Shown in pieces: positions 8,773 through 18,281 of a stretch of 64,000 nt of DNA. The stretch is from Sphingopyxis sp. YF1. GTDB taxonomy: Bacteria > Pseudomonadota > Alphaproteobacteria > Sphingomonadales > Sphingomonadaceae. Below the pieces are notes generated by a model that saw only the letters and a program-made list of their open reading frames with translations, ran no database searches and was not told where the DNA came from. The number at the start of each line of letters is the position of its first letter. Position 1 is the first letter of the stretch. The stretch covers positions 3,562,501-3,626,500 of the forward strand of contig NZ_CP033204.1 of NCBI RefSeq assembly GCF_022701295.1. Direction: 5' to 3'. The position numbers and the translations under genes are program-made.

Positions 8773-9513
8773 ATGACCCTGCTGCGTACCGCCCTTCTGA
8801 CCTCGCTGGGCGCTCTCGCCCTCGCCGCCTGCGGCGACAGCAAGACCGATCCCGCCAAGGAACAGTCGGTGATCGCCAAGGTCGCCGCGCCCGCGGGCAA
8901 GAGCTGGTCGCAGACCGTCGCCGTCACCCCCGAGGGCGGCTATCTGATGGGCAACCCCGATGCTCCGATCAAGGTCGTCGAATTCGCGTCGCTGACCTGC
9001 TCGCACTGCGCCGATTTCTCGAACGCCAGCCACGAGGAACTCAAGCGCGACTTCGTCGACACCGGTCGCGTCAGCTTCGAACTGCGCAACTATGTTCGCG
9101 ACGCGATCGACGCGACCGCCGCCGCGGTCATCCGCTGCGCCCCCGCCGAACGCTATTTCCCGCTGATGGAAAACACGATGGCGGCGCAGGCCGAGATCTT
9201 CAAGAACGCCCAGGCGAACGAACAGGGCTATGCCGCCGCGATGGCGCTGCCGCCCGCGCAGCGCTTTCCTGCGCTCGCCAAGGCGACCCAGCTCGACACC
9301 TTCTTCCAGTCGCGCGGCATGACCGCCGAACAGATCAACGCCTGCCTTTCGGACGTTTCGAACATCGAAAAGCTCGAAAAGGGCGTCAATGCCGCGAACG
9401 AGCAATATACGATCCCCGGTACCCCGGCCTTCATCCTCAACGGCCAGCTGGCCGAGGGCGTCGGCACGTGGCCCGATCTGCGCGACCGCCTGCGCACGAT
9501 GGGCGCACGCTGA
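8773..9513 (+). CDS. DsbA-family thiol oxidoreductase, lipoprotein
   Basis: A 246-residue paralogue of the preceding gene. A lipobox (ALAAC, cysteine near residue 20) predicts an anchored lipoprotein rather than a free periplasmic protein. The active site is CSHC in FASLTCSHCADFS, and the cis-proline loop is GTPAFILNGQ. Both proteins share the segment VEYRNLVRD/FELRNYVRD after the active site. Start ATG 8773 follows GAGAGACAAG. The tandem pair gives one soluble and one membrane-anchored oxidoreductase and is probably one transcript with dciA. Confidence 0.88.
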   Translation: MTLLRTALLTSLGALALAACGDSKTDPAKEQSVIAKVAAPAGKSWSQTVAVTPEGGYLMGNPDAPIKVVEFASLTCSHCADFSNASHEELKRDFVDTGRVSFELRNYVRDAIDATAAAVIRCAPAERYFPLMENTMAAQAEIFKNAQANEQGYAAAMALPPAQRFPALAKATQLDTFFQSRGMTAEQINACLSDVSNIEKLEKGVNAANEQYTIPGTPAFILNGQLAEGVGTWPDLRDRLRTMGAR

Positions 9514-9677
9514 TCAAAACTCGCCCCTCCCTCTCGGGGGAAGGGCGAAGCCGCGCCGCACGCCGTTCCCCGCCCCCTTGCGACTCCCCCGCGCACGCGG
9601 CATGACGGCGTTCCAGGGGGATATGTGACAGCCAGGTTGCACCAGCTCCGATTCGCCCGACTGCACGGAGCCGCTTC

Positions 9678-12600
9678 GTGCAGATAAAGCGCCTGCGCCT
9701 TACCGGCTTCAAAAGCTTCGTCGAACCTACCGAATTGCGCATCGAACCCGGGCTGACGGGGGTCGTCGGCCCCAACGGCTGCGGCAAGTCGAACCTGCTC
9801 GAGGCGATTCGCTGGGTGATGGGCGAATCCTCCCCCAAGTCGATGCGCGGCGGCGGGATGGAGGATGTCATCTTCGCGGGCACGACGTCGCGCCCGCCAC
9901 GCGACTTCGCCGAAGTCGCGCTGCACTGCGACACCGAAGGCGCGCTCGTCGCCGGCCTCTCCGATTCGAGCGACGGCGACGATCTGGAAGTCATCCGGCG
10001 TATCGAACGCGGTGCAGGGAGCGCCTATCGCGCCAACGGCCGCGACGTGCGCGCCAAGGACGTCGCGCTGATCTTCGCCGATGCCGCGACCGGCGCGCAC
10101 AGCCCCGCGCTCGTCAGCCAGGGCAAGATCGCCAACGTCATCGCGGCGAAACCGACCGACCGCCGCGCGATGCTCGAGGAAGCCGCGGGTATCGCGGGCC
10201 TCCACGTGCGCCGCAAGGACGCCGAGCAGAAATTGCGCGCGACCGAGACCAACCTCGGCCGCCTGTCCGAAATCGTCGCCGACATGGAGGTGCGCGCCAA
10301 TGCGCTGCGCCGGCAGGCGCGCGCGGCGGAGAAATACAAGAAGCTCAGCGACGACATCCGCATCGCCGAAGGGCGGCTGATCTATGCGCGCTGGCGCGAC
10401 GCCGCCGCCGCCGCCGATCAGGCGCGCCGCGACGCCGACGCCGCCGAGGCGGCGGTCCGCGCCGCGCAGGACAAACTCGACACCGTTGCCAAGGCGCAGA
10501 CCGAGGTCGCGACACGCGTCGCCGACGCCCGCGCCGCGGCGCAGACCCAGCGCGACGCGCTCGCCGACGTGACCGCAACGCAGGTTCGGCTGGCGGGCGA
10601 GGAGCGCGCGGCGCGCCAGCGGCTCGACGATCTTGCGGTCCAGCAGAAACGCATCGCCGACGATCGCGCGCACGAAGGCGAACTCGCGCGCGAGGCGCAT
10701 GGCGCGCTCACCGAGCTCGATGCCGAGACCAAGGCGCTTGCGCAGCAGCTTGCCGCGCACGAAGCCGGCCAGGCGGCGCTGGTCGAAGCGAGCCAGGCGG
10801 CACAGACGCGTCTGCGCGATGCCGAAGTCGCGCTGGCGCAGGCGCGCGCGCAGGCCGCCAGCGAAGCCGCCGATCGCCGCATCGCACTCTCCGCGCGCGA
10901 CGGCGCCGACGCCGCGGTGCGCCGCATCGCCGGCGAGGCCGCGCGCGTCGAGGCCGAGGTTGCCGCCCTCGGCGACAGCGCCGAACTCGCGCAGCGCCAG
11001 GCCGACGCGGCCAGCGCGGCAACCGACGCCGAAACGGCGATCGGCGCCGCCGAGGCGGCACTGCACGCGGCCGAGGCGGACCGCGAAGCCGCTGCCGGCG
11101 CGCTTGCCGGGATCGACGCCGCCCTCGCCGAAGCGCGCGCGGCCTTCGCCGCGCTCGAAAGCGAGGCGGCGACGCTCGCCCGCGCGCTCGCCGCCGCGAA
11201 ATCGGACGCCAACCCGATCCTCGACCAGCTCCGCGCCGCGCCCGGCTTTGAAGCCGCGCTTGCCGCGGCCCTCGGCGACGATCTCGATGCGGGCACCGAC
11301 GCAGACGCCGCCCGCAGCTGGCGCGGCGCCGAGCGGGCCAGGGGTGATCCACCGCTGCCCGCCGGCACCAGCGCGCTCGCCGACGTCGTCACCGCGCCCG
11401 CCGCACTCGCGCGGCGCCTGATGCAGGTCGCCGTCGCCGATCACGATGACGGCCAGCCGCTCGCGGTCGGCCAGCGCCTCGTGACGCGCGACGGGGTGAT
11501 GCGCCGCTGGGACGGCTTTGTCGCGCGCGGCGACGGCGCCACCGCAACCGAACGGCTGACCCGCCAGAACCGCCTCGACGAACTCGCCGCGCAGCGGCCG
11601 CAGGTCGAACTCGGCATGGTCGAACTCGGCGACCGCCGCGCCGTCGCCGCGGCCGCACTGGCCGCCGCAACCGACGCGGTGTCGGCGGCACGGCGCGCGC
11701 TGTCCGATGCCGACGAGCGCCGCCGCACCATGCTGCGCGCCGCTGACCAGGCACAGGCCGCGCTCGATCGCCATCGCGACGCCGCGAGCCTGTTCGACCG
11801 GCGCCGCGCCGAACTCGCCGACGACCGCGCCGACGCCGACAAGGAACTTGCCGCACGCGAAGCCGCGCTCGCCGCGCTGCCCGATGATGCGATCGCACGC
11901 GCCGCGCTCGATGCGCAGGATCAGACGGCCGAACGCGCGCGCGCCGATGCCGGAGCCGCGCGCGATGCGCTCGCGGCACACGAGCGCGCCCTTGCCGCGC
12001 TGAGCGAGCGCCAGGCGGTCGTGGCCGCCGAGATCAAGAGCTGGAAGGCGCGCGCAGGCGAGGCGGCGCGCCGCGTGACCGAAATGGAAAAGCGCGCCGA
12101 AGCGCTTGCCGCCGAAGCCGCCAAGCTCGCCGACCTTCCCGACAGGCTGGGCCGGCAGCGCAGCGAAGCCGAGGAGAAGCAGGCAAGCCTGCGCACGAGC
12201 GTCGCCGAGGCCGAAACGCACGAGCGCGAGGCCGAGGCGGCGCTGCGCGAAGCCGAGGCGGCGCTCGGCACGATCCGCGAAACCCTCGCGAGCGCGCGCG
12301 AGACCCGTGCCGGCGCGGTCGCGCGCTCTGAAAATGCCGAACTCCGCCGTATCGAGATGGGCCGCCTGTCGGGCGAGCGGTTCGAATGCCCGCCGCCCCT
12401 GCTGCCCCAAAAGGCGGGGTTTGAAAGCGCGAATGTCGGCGAGGTCAGCGCCGAATCGGCGCAGCACGACCGGCTGATCGCCGAGCGCGAACGGCTCGGC
12501 CCGGTCAACCTCGTCGCCGCCGACGAGCTCGCCGAACTCGATGTCGAACGCGAGAAGAACGCCGCCGAGATCGAGGAGCTGCAACAGGCGGTGAACCGTC

Positions 12601-13121
12601 TGCGCGGCTCGATCGGCAATTTGAACCGCGAAGGCCGCGCCCGCCTGCTCGCCGCCTTCGAGACGGTGAACACCCATTTCCAGCGCCTCTTCACCACGCT
12701 GTTCAACGGCGGCCAGGCGCATCTCGAACTCGTCGATTCGGACGACCCGCTCGAAGCCGGGCTGGAGATCATGGCGCAGCCCCCGGGCAAGCGGCTCGGC
12801 ACCCTGACGCTGTTGTCGGGCGGCGAGCAGGCGCTGACCGCGGTCGCGCTGATCTTTGGCCTGTTCCTCACCAACCCCGCGCCGATCTGCGTCCTCGACG
12901 AGGTCGACGCGCCGCTCGACGATGCCAATATCGAGCGTTTCTGCGATCTGCTCGACCGGATGAGCCGCGAGACGAACACGCGGTATCTGATCGTCACCCA
13001 CAATGCGGTGACGATGGCGCGCATGCACCGCCTGTTCGGGGTGACGATGATCGAAAAGGGCGTCAGCCGCCTCGTCTCGGTCGACCTCGGCGGGGCCGAG
13101 GAACTGCTCGCGGCGGAATAG
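9678..13121 (+). CDS. smc: Chromosome segregation protein SMC
   Basis: An 1147-residue SMC ATPase. The N-terminal Walker A is GPNGCGKSN. Two very long Ala/Glu/Arg-rich coiled coils flank a central hinge at about residues 510-600 (around AAPGFEAALAAALGDD). The C-terminal head has the signature LSGGEQALTAVALIFG and Walker B ICVLDEVDAPLDDAN. It forms the condensin that compacts and aligns newly replicated origins. The GTG start at 9678 is preceded by GGAG with correct spacing. The upstream 160 bp includes a GC-rich hairpin-containing stretch (9529-9600). The scpA and scpB partners are not in this window. Its end faces ubiA with only 31 bp between them. Confidence 0.97.
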   Translation: MQIKRLRLTGFKSFVEPTELRIEPGLTGVVGPNGCGKSNLLEAIRWVMGESSPKSMRGGGMEDVIFAGTTSRPPRDFAEVALHCDTEGALVAGLSDSSDGDDLEVIRRIERGAGSAYRANGRDVRAKDVALIFADAATGAHSPALVSQGKIANVIAAKPTDRRAMLEEAAGIAGLHVRRKDAEQKLRATETNLGRLSEIVADMEVRANALRRQARAAEKYKKLSDDIRIAEGRLIYARWRDAAAAADQARRDADAAEAAVRAAQDKLDTVAKAQTEVATRVADARAAAQTQRDALADVTATQVRLAGEERAARQRLDDLAVQQKRIADDRAHEGELAREAHGALTELDAETKALAQQLAAHEAGQAALVEASQAAQTRLRDAEVALAQARAQAASEAADRRIALSARDGADAAVRRIAGEAARVEAEVAALGDSAELAQRQADAASAATDAETAIGAAEAALHAAEADREAAAGALAGIDAALAEARAAFAALESEAATLARALAAAKSDANPILDQLRAAPGFEAALAAALGDDLDAGTDADAARSWRGAERARGDPPLPAGTSALADVVTAPAALARRLMQVAVADHDDGQPLAVGQRLVTRDGVMRRWDGFVARGDGATATERLTRQNRLDELAAQRPQVELGMVELGDRRAVAAAALAAATDAVSAARRALSDADERRRTMLRAADQAQAALDRHRDAASLFDRRRAELADDRADADKELAAREAALAALPDDAIARAALDAQDQTAERARADAGAARDALAAHERALAALSERQAVVAAEIKSWKARAGEAARRVTEMEKRAEALAAEAAKLADLPDRLGRQRSEAEEKQASLRTSVAEAETHEREAEAALREAEAALGTIRETLASARETRAGAVARSENAELRRIEMGRLSGERFECPPPLLPQKAGFESANVGEVSAESAQHDRLIAERERLGPVNLVAADELAELDVEREKNAAEIEELQQAVNRLRGSIGNLNREGRARLLAAFETVNTHFQRLFTTLFNGGQAHLELVDSDDPLEAGLEIMAQPPGKRLGTLTLLSGGEQALTAVALIFGLFLTNPAPICVLDEVDAPLDDANIERFCDLLDRMSRETNTRYLIVTHNAVTMARMHRLFGVTMIEKGVSRLVSVDLGGAEELLAAE

Positions 13122-13152
13122 CCCCGAAACGCGGTTCGGCCACGCGCGTGTC

Positions 13153-14067
13153 CTAGGGCGCGTTGCCCACCACCAGCATCGCCGCAAAGATGAGCAGCCC
13201 GGCAAAGCGATTGCTGCGGAACTTGGTGAGCGCATCAGCATCGTTCGCCGGGTCGAGCGTCACCACCTGTCCCGTCAGGTGCAGCGCGGCGGGGATCAGC
13301 GCGACGAACACCAGCGGATCGGGCCGCACGTTCCACAGCGCGCCCGCCCAGCAACCGAGCGCCACCGCATAGCAGAGGCCGACGCCCGCCTTGACGTGAC
13401 GGCCCATCGCGCGCGCGCTCGATTTCACCCCGACCAGCGCGTCGTCCTCGATATCCTGCAGGGCATAGATGGTGTCGTAGCCTATCACCCACGCGATGCA
13501 GCCGGCATAGAGCAAGGGCAGCGCCGCCCCCGGCTCGGGTCCGACCGCCGCCCAGCCGACGAGCGCGCCCCAGCTGAAGACCAGCCCCAGCCACGCCTGC
13601 GGCCACCAGGTGATGCGCTTCATGAAGGGATAGGCGGCGACCAGCGCAAGGCTGAGCAGCGCGATCAGCTGCGCGCGCAGCGGCAACTGGATGAGGACGA
13701 CCAGCCCGACGAGCGACAGCAGGATCGTCCACAGCCACGCGTTGCGCAGCGATACCGCCCCGCTCGCGACCGGTCGCGTCGCGGTACGCGCGACCCGGGC
13801 GTCGAGGTCGCGGTCGACGATGTCGTTATAGACGCAGCCCGCCCCGCGCATCGCGATCGCGCCGAGCAGCATCCACAGGAACAGCGGCCAGTGGCTGACC
13901 GCCCCGCCGGCGAGGGCGAGCGCCCAGGCGCAGGGCCAGTAGAGCAGCCACCAGCCGATCGGCCGGTCGAGGCGCGCGAGCAGCGCATAGGGTCGCGCTC
14001 CGGCGGGAAGCAGGGCGAGGAACCCCTGATGCTGGCTGTCGGGAGGATGGGTCGCGGTCATCGGCAC
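13153..14067 (-). CDS. ubiA: 4-hydroxybenzoate polyprenyltransferase
   Basis: A 304-residue integral membrane prenyltransferase of ubiquinone synthesis that attaches the polyprenyl chain to 4-hydroxybenzoate. Both aspartate-rich motifs are present: NDIVDRDLDARVARTATRP and YDTIYALQDIEDDALVG. About eight hydrophobic helices can be traced. The start at 14067 could also be the ATG six bases inside. It is convergent with smc, and the TadE genes upstream run in the same direction. Confidence 0.95.
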   Translation of the reverse strand: MPMTATHPPDSQHQGFLALLPAGARPYALLARLDRPIGWWLLYWPCAWALALAGGAVSHWPLFLWMLLGAIAMRGAGCVYNDIVDRDLDARVARTATRPVASGAVSLRNAWLWTILLSLVGLVVLIQLPLRAQLIALLSLALVAAYPFMKRITWWPQAWLGLVFSWGALVGWAAVGPEPGAALPLLYAGCIAWVIGYDTIYALQDIEDDALVGVKSSARAMGRHVKAGVGLCYAVALGCWAGALWNVRPDPLVFVALIPAALHLTGQVVTLDPANDADALTKFRSNRFAGLLIFAAMLVVGNAP

Positions 14068-14133
14068 GCGCGCCTTAGCAGCCGCAGCGCCCGCGATAAA
14101 TGGCTGATTGGAGGTCGCGCATCCGCGCGCCGG

Positions 14134-14793
14134 TCAGGTGCAGCTCGCCTTGGTGCCGGGCCCGTAGACCTGCGTCATGTCGCGCGTCTCGCGCACGTTG
14201 AACGCCGCGGTCGAGCGGATCGTCCGCTTGCCCAGCCATTTGCCATAGAGCATCGGCTGATATTCATAGACGATCTCGACGAACATCACCGAGCTGCCCG
14301 CCGCCGCCTGCACCTCCTGGCCTTCCTTGCCCATGCCCGGGAAATCCTTGCCGGTCGCGCCGGTGCCCTCGACGCCATAGGCCGAGCTTTCCTTGAGGTC
14401 ACCATAGCAGCGCTGCCAGTGGATCCATTGCCCGCCATCGCTGTTCCGCTCGAGGCTCGACAGGATGATCCGGCCATGCGCCTTGAAATCCATGTTACCG
14501 CCCTGCTTGTCGACCCCGGCAAGCACCTCGTTGATATCGGTCTCGCGGACCTGCGGCAGCGCGAGGCTGCTGCCCGCGGCGATGCGCGAGGCATTGTCGG
14601 CCGCGGCCAGTCCCATCTGGCTGACGCGCGTGTTCATCAGCGTGAGATTGGCGATCTCCAGCCCCGCGAAACCGATCAGCACGAGCAACGGAATGGCAAA
14701 GGCCATCTCGATCATCACCACCGCGCGGACGTCGCGCAAAAGGCGCCGCGCCACGCGGCGCGTGCGGCACAACAGGCGGATAGGGCGGCTCAT
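14134..14793 (-). CDS. TadE/TadF-family pilus assembly-like protein
   Basis: A 219-residue protein with the TadE signature. A basic N-terminus is followed by a single hydrophobic helix beginning MIEMAFAIPLLVLIGFAG, in which the glutamate at +5 of the helix is the prepilin-peptidase-type residue. The rest is extracytoplasmic. It starts at ATG 14793, overlapping the preceding TadE gene by four bases. It is the last of three genes (TadG-TadE-TadE). No Tad secretion ATPase or CpaA peptidase is present in the window, so any pilus machinery would be elsewhere. Confidence 0.85.
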   Translation of the reverse strand: MSRPIRLLCRTRRVARRLLRDVRAVVMIEMAFAIPLLVLIGFAGLEIANLTLMNTRVSQMGLAAADNASRIAAGSSLALPQVRETDINEVLAGVDKQGGNMDFKAHGRIILSSLERNSDGGQWIHWQRCYGDLKESSAYGVEGTGATGKDFPGMGKEGQEVQAAAGSSVMFVEIVYEYQPMLYGKWLGKRTIRSTAAFNVRETRDMTQVYGPGTKASCT

Positions 14794-15386
14794 GTGCACG
14801 GATCCGGGATCGAGTCGGTGCCCGTGGCATAGGGCTGGTTGCGCAGCACGGTCGACGAGCGAAGCGTCGTCTTCTCGTCCTGCCCCAGCATCCGCCACAC
14901 CGGCAGGATGCGATCGAACTCCATCGACGCGGTATAGAGCACGACGTCGTCGGCGCCGCCGTTCCCGGTGCGGCCGCGGTCGGCCTCCCACGACCCGCTG
15001 CGATTGACGTCCTCGAAACATTCGCCGAGGTCGTATTTGCCGTTCTTGTTGGCGTCGGTGTAGCGTTCTTCCATGCCGACCTGGTCGAAACTGTCATAGG
15101 TCTTGCGCTCGAACTTGACCTCGGCGTCCTTGAACACGCGCTTCACCTGGTCGCGCACGAGCGTGTCGAGCGCGCTCTGGTTGCTCACATAAAGCTCGAG
15201 CGTCGAATCGCGACCCGCCTTGCTCACCGCGCCCTGCAGCACCTGCTGCGCGTACATCTGCCAGCAGAAGTCGAAGATCCCCATCAGGATGAGGAGGAAG
15301 ACCGGCGCGGTGAGCGCGAACTCGACCAGCGCCACGCCGCGGGTGTCGCGGCGCAGGCGCCGCAGCAGGGCATGCCGGCGCGTCAC
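14790..15386 (-). CDS. TadE-family protein with a calcium-loop-like insert
   Basis: A 198-residue TadE protein. The signature helix is VALVEFALTAPVFLLILMGI, near residues 18-37. In the extracytoplasmic part is a segment TDANKNGKYDLGECFED, which reads like an EF-hand or thrombospondin-type calcium loop (D-x-N-x-N-G-x-Y-D-x-x-E), followed by DVNRSGSWE. It overlaps both neighbours by four bases and is the middle gene of the operon. The calcium loop is my reading, not a confirmed domain. Confidence 0.85.
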   Translation of the reverse strand: MTRRHALLRRLRRDTRGVALVEFALTAPVFLLILMGIFDFCWQMYAQQVLQGAVSKAGRDSTLELYVSNQSALDTLVRDQVKRVFKDAEVKFERKTYDSFDQVGMEERYTDANKNGKYDLGECFEDVNRSGSWEADRGRTGNGGADDVVLYTASMEFDRILPVWRMLGQDEKTTLRSSTVLRNQPYATGTDSIPDPCT

Positions 15387-17302
15387 TGCGACAGCCTCAG
15401 CTTCGAAATCTGCCGCGCGATCGCCTGGAAATTGTCGTTGAGTTCCTCGGAATCGTCCGATTCATACGCCTTGCCCGACGAGGCGCAGTTGTCGAGATAG
15501 GTGTTGGTCCCAACCCCGAAGGACACGACCCAGATAGTGATGCCCAGCCGCTGCGCGCGGCGGCACAGCTGGACGAAGCGGTTGTTGTGGCGCGCGACCG
15601 CATCATCGTTGCTCGTCGCACCGATACGCTTCATCACCTGCTCGACGCCCTGGTGCGACAGATTGTCGCGCGGCGCGGTCATGTCGCCGTCGGTCATGAA
15701 CAGGATGTGGCGGCTGATCGGACGGTTGTTCGTCGCGGTCGCATTTTCGCTCTTGAACAACCCGGTCGGCGAGATCAGGCGCGCCCCCCACGCCATGCCG
15801 GCGTCGTGATAGGTATAGCCCTTGGGCTGCAGCGCGTTGATGTAGCGTTCGAAGTCGGCCCGGTCGGTCTTGCTGACCTTCTTGAGTTTCATCGCCGCGA
15901 CCGGGCAGGCACCATAGTCGCTGCTCGACGAGCGCGCCGCGAAGCTCGAGCTGTTCGTCGTGCTCGTCGAATCGGTTGCCGACGAGCGGCCGAAAGACAC
16001 TTCGGACAAGAACATCAGCCATTTGCTGCTGTCGTCATTGTCGTCGGGCACCATGTCGATGTCCATATCATAGGCTTCGTCGGGGGCGGTCGTCGTCGGC
16101 CCGAAGGGGGTCGTCGCACGTTCGACGATGCAACCGTTCCAGTTGACCGACACGTTGGCGCCATTGGTGCCGGTGTTGGTCACCAGCGGCGAGCCCGATT
16201 TCAGCCCGGTGACGTCGAACGAACGGTTCTGGTAGGTGTAATTCTGGAACGTCTGGATCGGCTGTTCGGTCACCGTTTCGGTGTAGGTGCGCGTGAAGGT
16301 CATCGTGCGCTGCTGCAATTTGCAGTTCTTGCCCGACGTGACGTAGCGATAGTTGTAATAGGTATATTTCTGGCTGGCATCATAGGTCGTGATGCGGTTG
16401 CCGTCGCCGTCGGTGAACTGCGCGGTCTGGTTGCGCGTCGGCGTGCCGCTCGTCGTCGGGGTCGTGTCGGGCGGCGGGGCCGAAGCGTTGGTACAGAAAC
16501 TGGTATTGACGTTCGAACCATTGTTCCACGTCCCCGACGACGTGGTGCCGTCAGTATAGGTGTCGCTGACCTCGCTCGACGCATTGCCGAAGGTGATCTT
16601 GAAATTGGGCGTGCGCGACGGCAGCGTGACCTCGTCGGCCAGCCAGTCGGGGTCGGCATCGAGCAGGATCTGCCCGACATTGACCGTCGAGCTGTAGGGG
16701 ACGACGCCGAAGCGCAGCTGGCCGTCGCCGATGTCGGCGTTGGTCAGCGTGTCGAAAAAGTCCATCGAGGCGCTGCGCAGGCCCGCGATCTTGGTGACCG
16801 TATCGGACCCGTTCGCGCGCGCCATCGACCCCGTCACGTCGAGCACGAGCATGACGTCGACGTTCGAGATTTCGAGCTTGGCGGTGCAGGTCACCGCGAG
16901 GTCGAACTCCCTGTTGCCGAAGATGTACATGAGCACGGTCGGCAGCGTCGCGCTCGCGGCGCCCGACACGTCGGCGGTACCCAGCGGCTGCGAGGTGAAA
17001 CTGATGTCGGTGCTGCCATAGGTTTCGGTCGGAAAGTTGAAGGCGAACATCTTGTTCGCTTCGGCCCTTGCCGCGTCGGTATAGCCGCCCGCCGCCATCG
17101 CGCGGCGTCCCGCGAGCACGCCCGCGTCGCACGCCTGCTGCAGGCGGAGCTGCGCCATATAGGCGCGGCCGATATCGATCCCCGACCCGACGATCCCGAT
17201 CACCGGGACGATCGCCGCGGCAGTCAGCATCATCGCGTTGCCGCGCTGGTCGCGCAGTAGCTTCCGGAAACCGTTCAGGATACGGCGAAAGGTCCCTCGC
17301 AT
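15383..17302 (-). CDS. TadG-like protein with von Willebrand factor A domain
   Basis: A 639-residue surface or periplasmic protein. After a short basic leader comes the Tad/TadG N-terminal helix (MMLTAAAIVPVIGIVGSGID). A VWA domain begins at about residue 145 with the MIDAS-type motif VLDVTGSMA and continues past a long Ser/Thr/Asn-rich insert (residues about 235-450, with many TTT/SSS runs). The last part (RHILFMTDGDMT, then VVSFGVGTN) is the closing half of the VWA fold. ATG 17302 was chosen over an upstream start because homologues begin just before the helix. First gene of the Tad trio; divergent from rsmE with a 200-bp gap. A role in adhesion or surface sensing is inferred. Confidence 0.87.
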   Translation of the reverse strand: MRGTFRRILNGFRKLLRDQRGNAMMLTAAAIVPVIGIVGSGIDIGRAYMAQLRLQQACDAGVLAGRRAMAAGGYTDAARAEANKMFAFNFPTETYGSTDISFTSQPLGTADVSGAASATLPTVLMYIFGNREFDLAVTCTAKLEISNVDVMLVLDVTGSMARANGSDTVTKIAGLRSASMDFFDTLTNADIGDGQLRFGVVPYSSTVNVGQILLDADPDWLADEVTLPSRTPNFKITFGNASSEVSDTYTDGTTSSGTWNNGSNVNTSFCTNASAPPPDTTPTTSGTPTRNQTAQFTDGDGNRITTYDASQKYTYYNYRYVTSGKNCKLQQRTMTFTRTYTETVTEQPIQTFQNYTYQNRSFDVTGLKSGSPLVTNTGTNGANVSVNWNGCIVERATTPFGPTTTAPDEAYDMDIDMVPDDNDDSSKWLMFLSEVSFGRSSATDSTSTTNSSSFAARSSSSDYGACPVAAMKLKKVSKTDRADFERYINALQPKGYTYHDAGMAWGARLISPTGLFKSENATATNNRPISRHILFMTDGDMTAPRDNLSHQGVEQVMKRIGATSNDDAVARHNNRFVQLCRRAQRLGITIWVVSFGVGTNTYLDNCASSGKAYESDDSEELNDNFQAIARQISKLRLSQ

Positions 17303-17504
17303 GGTCACAACCCCTCTTCGACCGCCACATCGCCCCAACAGATACGTGGCTGGTATGCTGCACCTAGGATGGAACTGCTTACCAAATGGCTAATCGCGGG
17401 GCGGCGGGAGGGGCGACGGGGCGGGCTTCTGACCCGATTCGGGACGCAATCGTCGCGCGGCGGCGCGGGCTGTGCATTTTGTCGCACTCTGCTATCGCTT
17501 CGTC

Positions 17505-18254
17505 ATGCCCGCCACCCCCGCCTGGCCACCCGCCAGCACCCCCCGCCTCTTCCTCGACACGCCGCTGGCGCCCGATGCCGCGCCGGTCGTCGACGGCCCC
17601 GCCGCACATTATCTGCTCAACGTCATGCGGATGAAGGCAGGCGATCCGCTGCTGCTCTTCGACGACCGCAGCGGCGAATGGCTCGCAACCATCGCCGACG
17701 CGGGCAAGCGCGCGCTGACGCTGCGTATCGAGCGCCACATGCGCGACCGCGAGAGCGTGCCCGACCTCTGGCTCTGCTTCGCGCCGGTGAAGAAAGCGCG
17801 GCTCGACTGGATCATCGAAAAGGCGACCGAGCTGGGCGTCGCGCGGCTCCAGCCGGTGATCACCGAACGCACGATCGTCGAGCGCGTCAAGCAGGAGCGC
17901 CTCCACGCGCAGATCGTCGAGGCGTGCGAACAATGCGGCCGCACCGCGCTTCCCACGCTGGCCGACCCGGTCAAATTGCCCGCGCTGCTCGCGGACTGGC
18001 CCGCCGACCGCGCGCTCCTCTTCGCCGACGAGGCGGGCGGCATGCCGCTCGCCGACCTCGACGCGCCGGCCCCCGCCGCGATCCTGACCGGCCCCGAGGG
18101 CGGCTTCACGCCGCGCGAGCGCGAAGCGCTGCTGGCGCACGCCGCGATGCGGCGCATGACGCTCGGGCCGCGCATCCTGCGCGCCGAAACCGCCGCGATC
18201 GCCGCGACCGGCATCTGGATGGCGCGCCACGGCGACTGGTCGCCCGCCGCCTGA
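17505..18254 (+). CDS. rsmE: 16S rRNA (uracil(1498)-N(3))-methyltransferase
   Basis: A 249-residue SPOUT methyltransferase. The N-terminal PUA-like domain contains HYLLNVMRMKAGD. The SPOUT domain shows KATELGVARLQPV, ITERTIV, the SAM-binding knot GPEGGFTPRE and LGPRILRAETA. It methylates U1498 in helix 44 of 16S rRNA. ATG 17505 fits the usual N-terminus. In many alphaproteobacteria rsmE lies close to ubiA and gshA. Here the Tad operon and a large secreted-protein gene sit between those members. Confidence 0.95.
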   Translation: MPATPAWPPASTPRLFLDTPLAPDAAPVVDGPAAHYLLNVMRMKAGDPLLLFDDRSGEWLATIADAGKRALTLRIERHMRDRESVPDLWLCFAPVKKARLDWIIEKATELGVARLQPVITERTIVERVKQERLHAQIVEACEQCGRTALPTLADPVKLPALLADWPADRALLFADEAGGMPLADLDAPAPAAILTGPEGGFTPREREALLAHAAMRRMTLGPRILRAETAAIAATGIWMARHGDWSPAA

Positions 18255-18281
18255 TGGCCCGGCCCGATGTCCCGAAAGCGC

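Noticed and set aside
9228..13241. A 1337-codon open frame on the minus strand across smc
   Set aside because: It is a shadow of smc. The coiled-coil codon bias of the plus strand produces the long antisense frame; SMC motifs are unmistakable on the plus strand.
13279..14832. A 517-codon plus-strand frame over ubiA and TadE
   Set aside because: Arg/His/Gln-rich shadow of the minus-strand genes, which have clear motifs.
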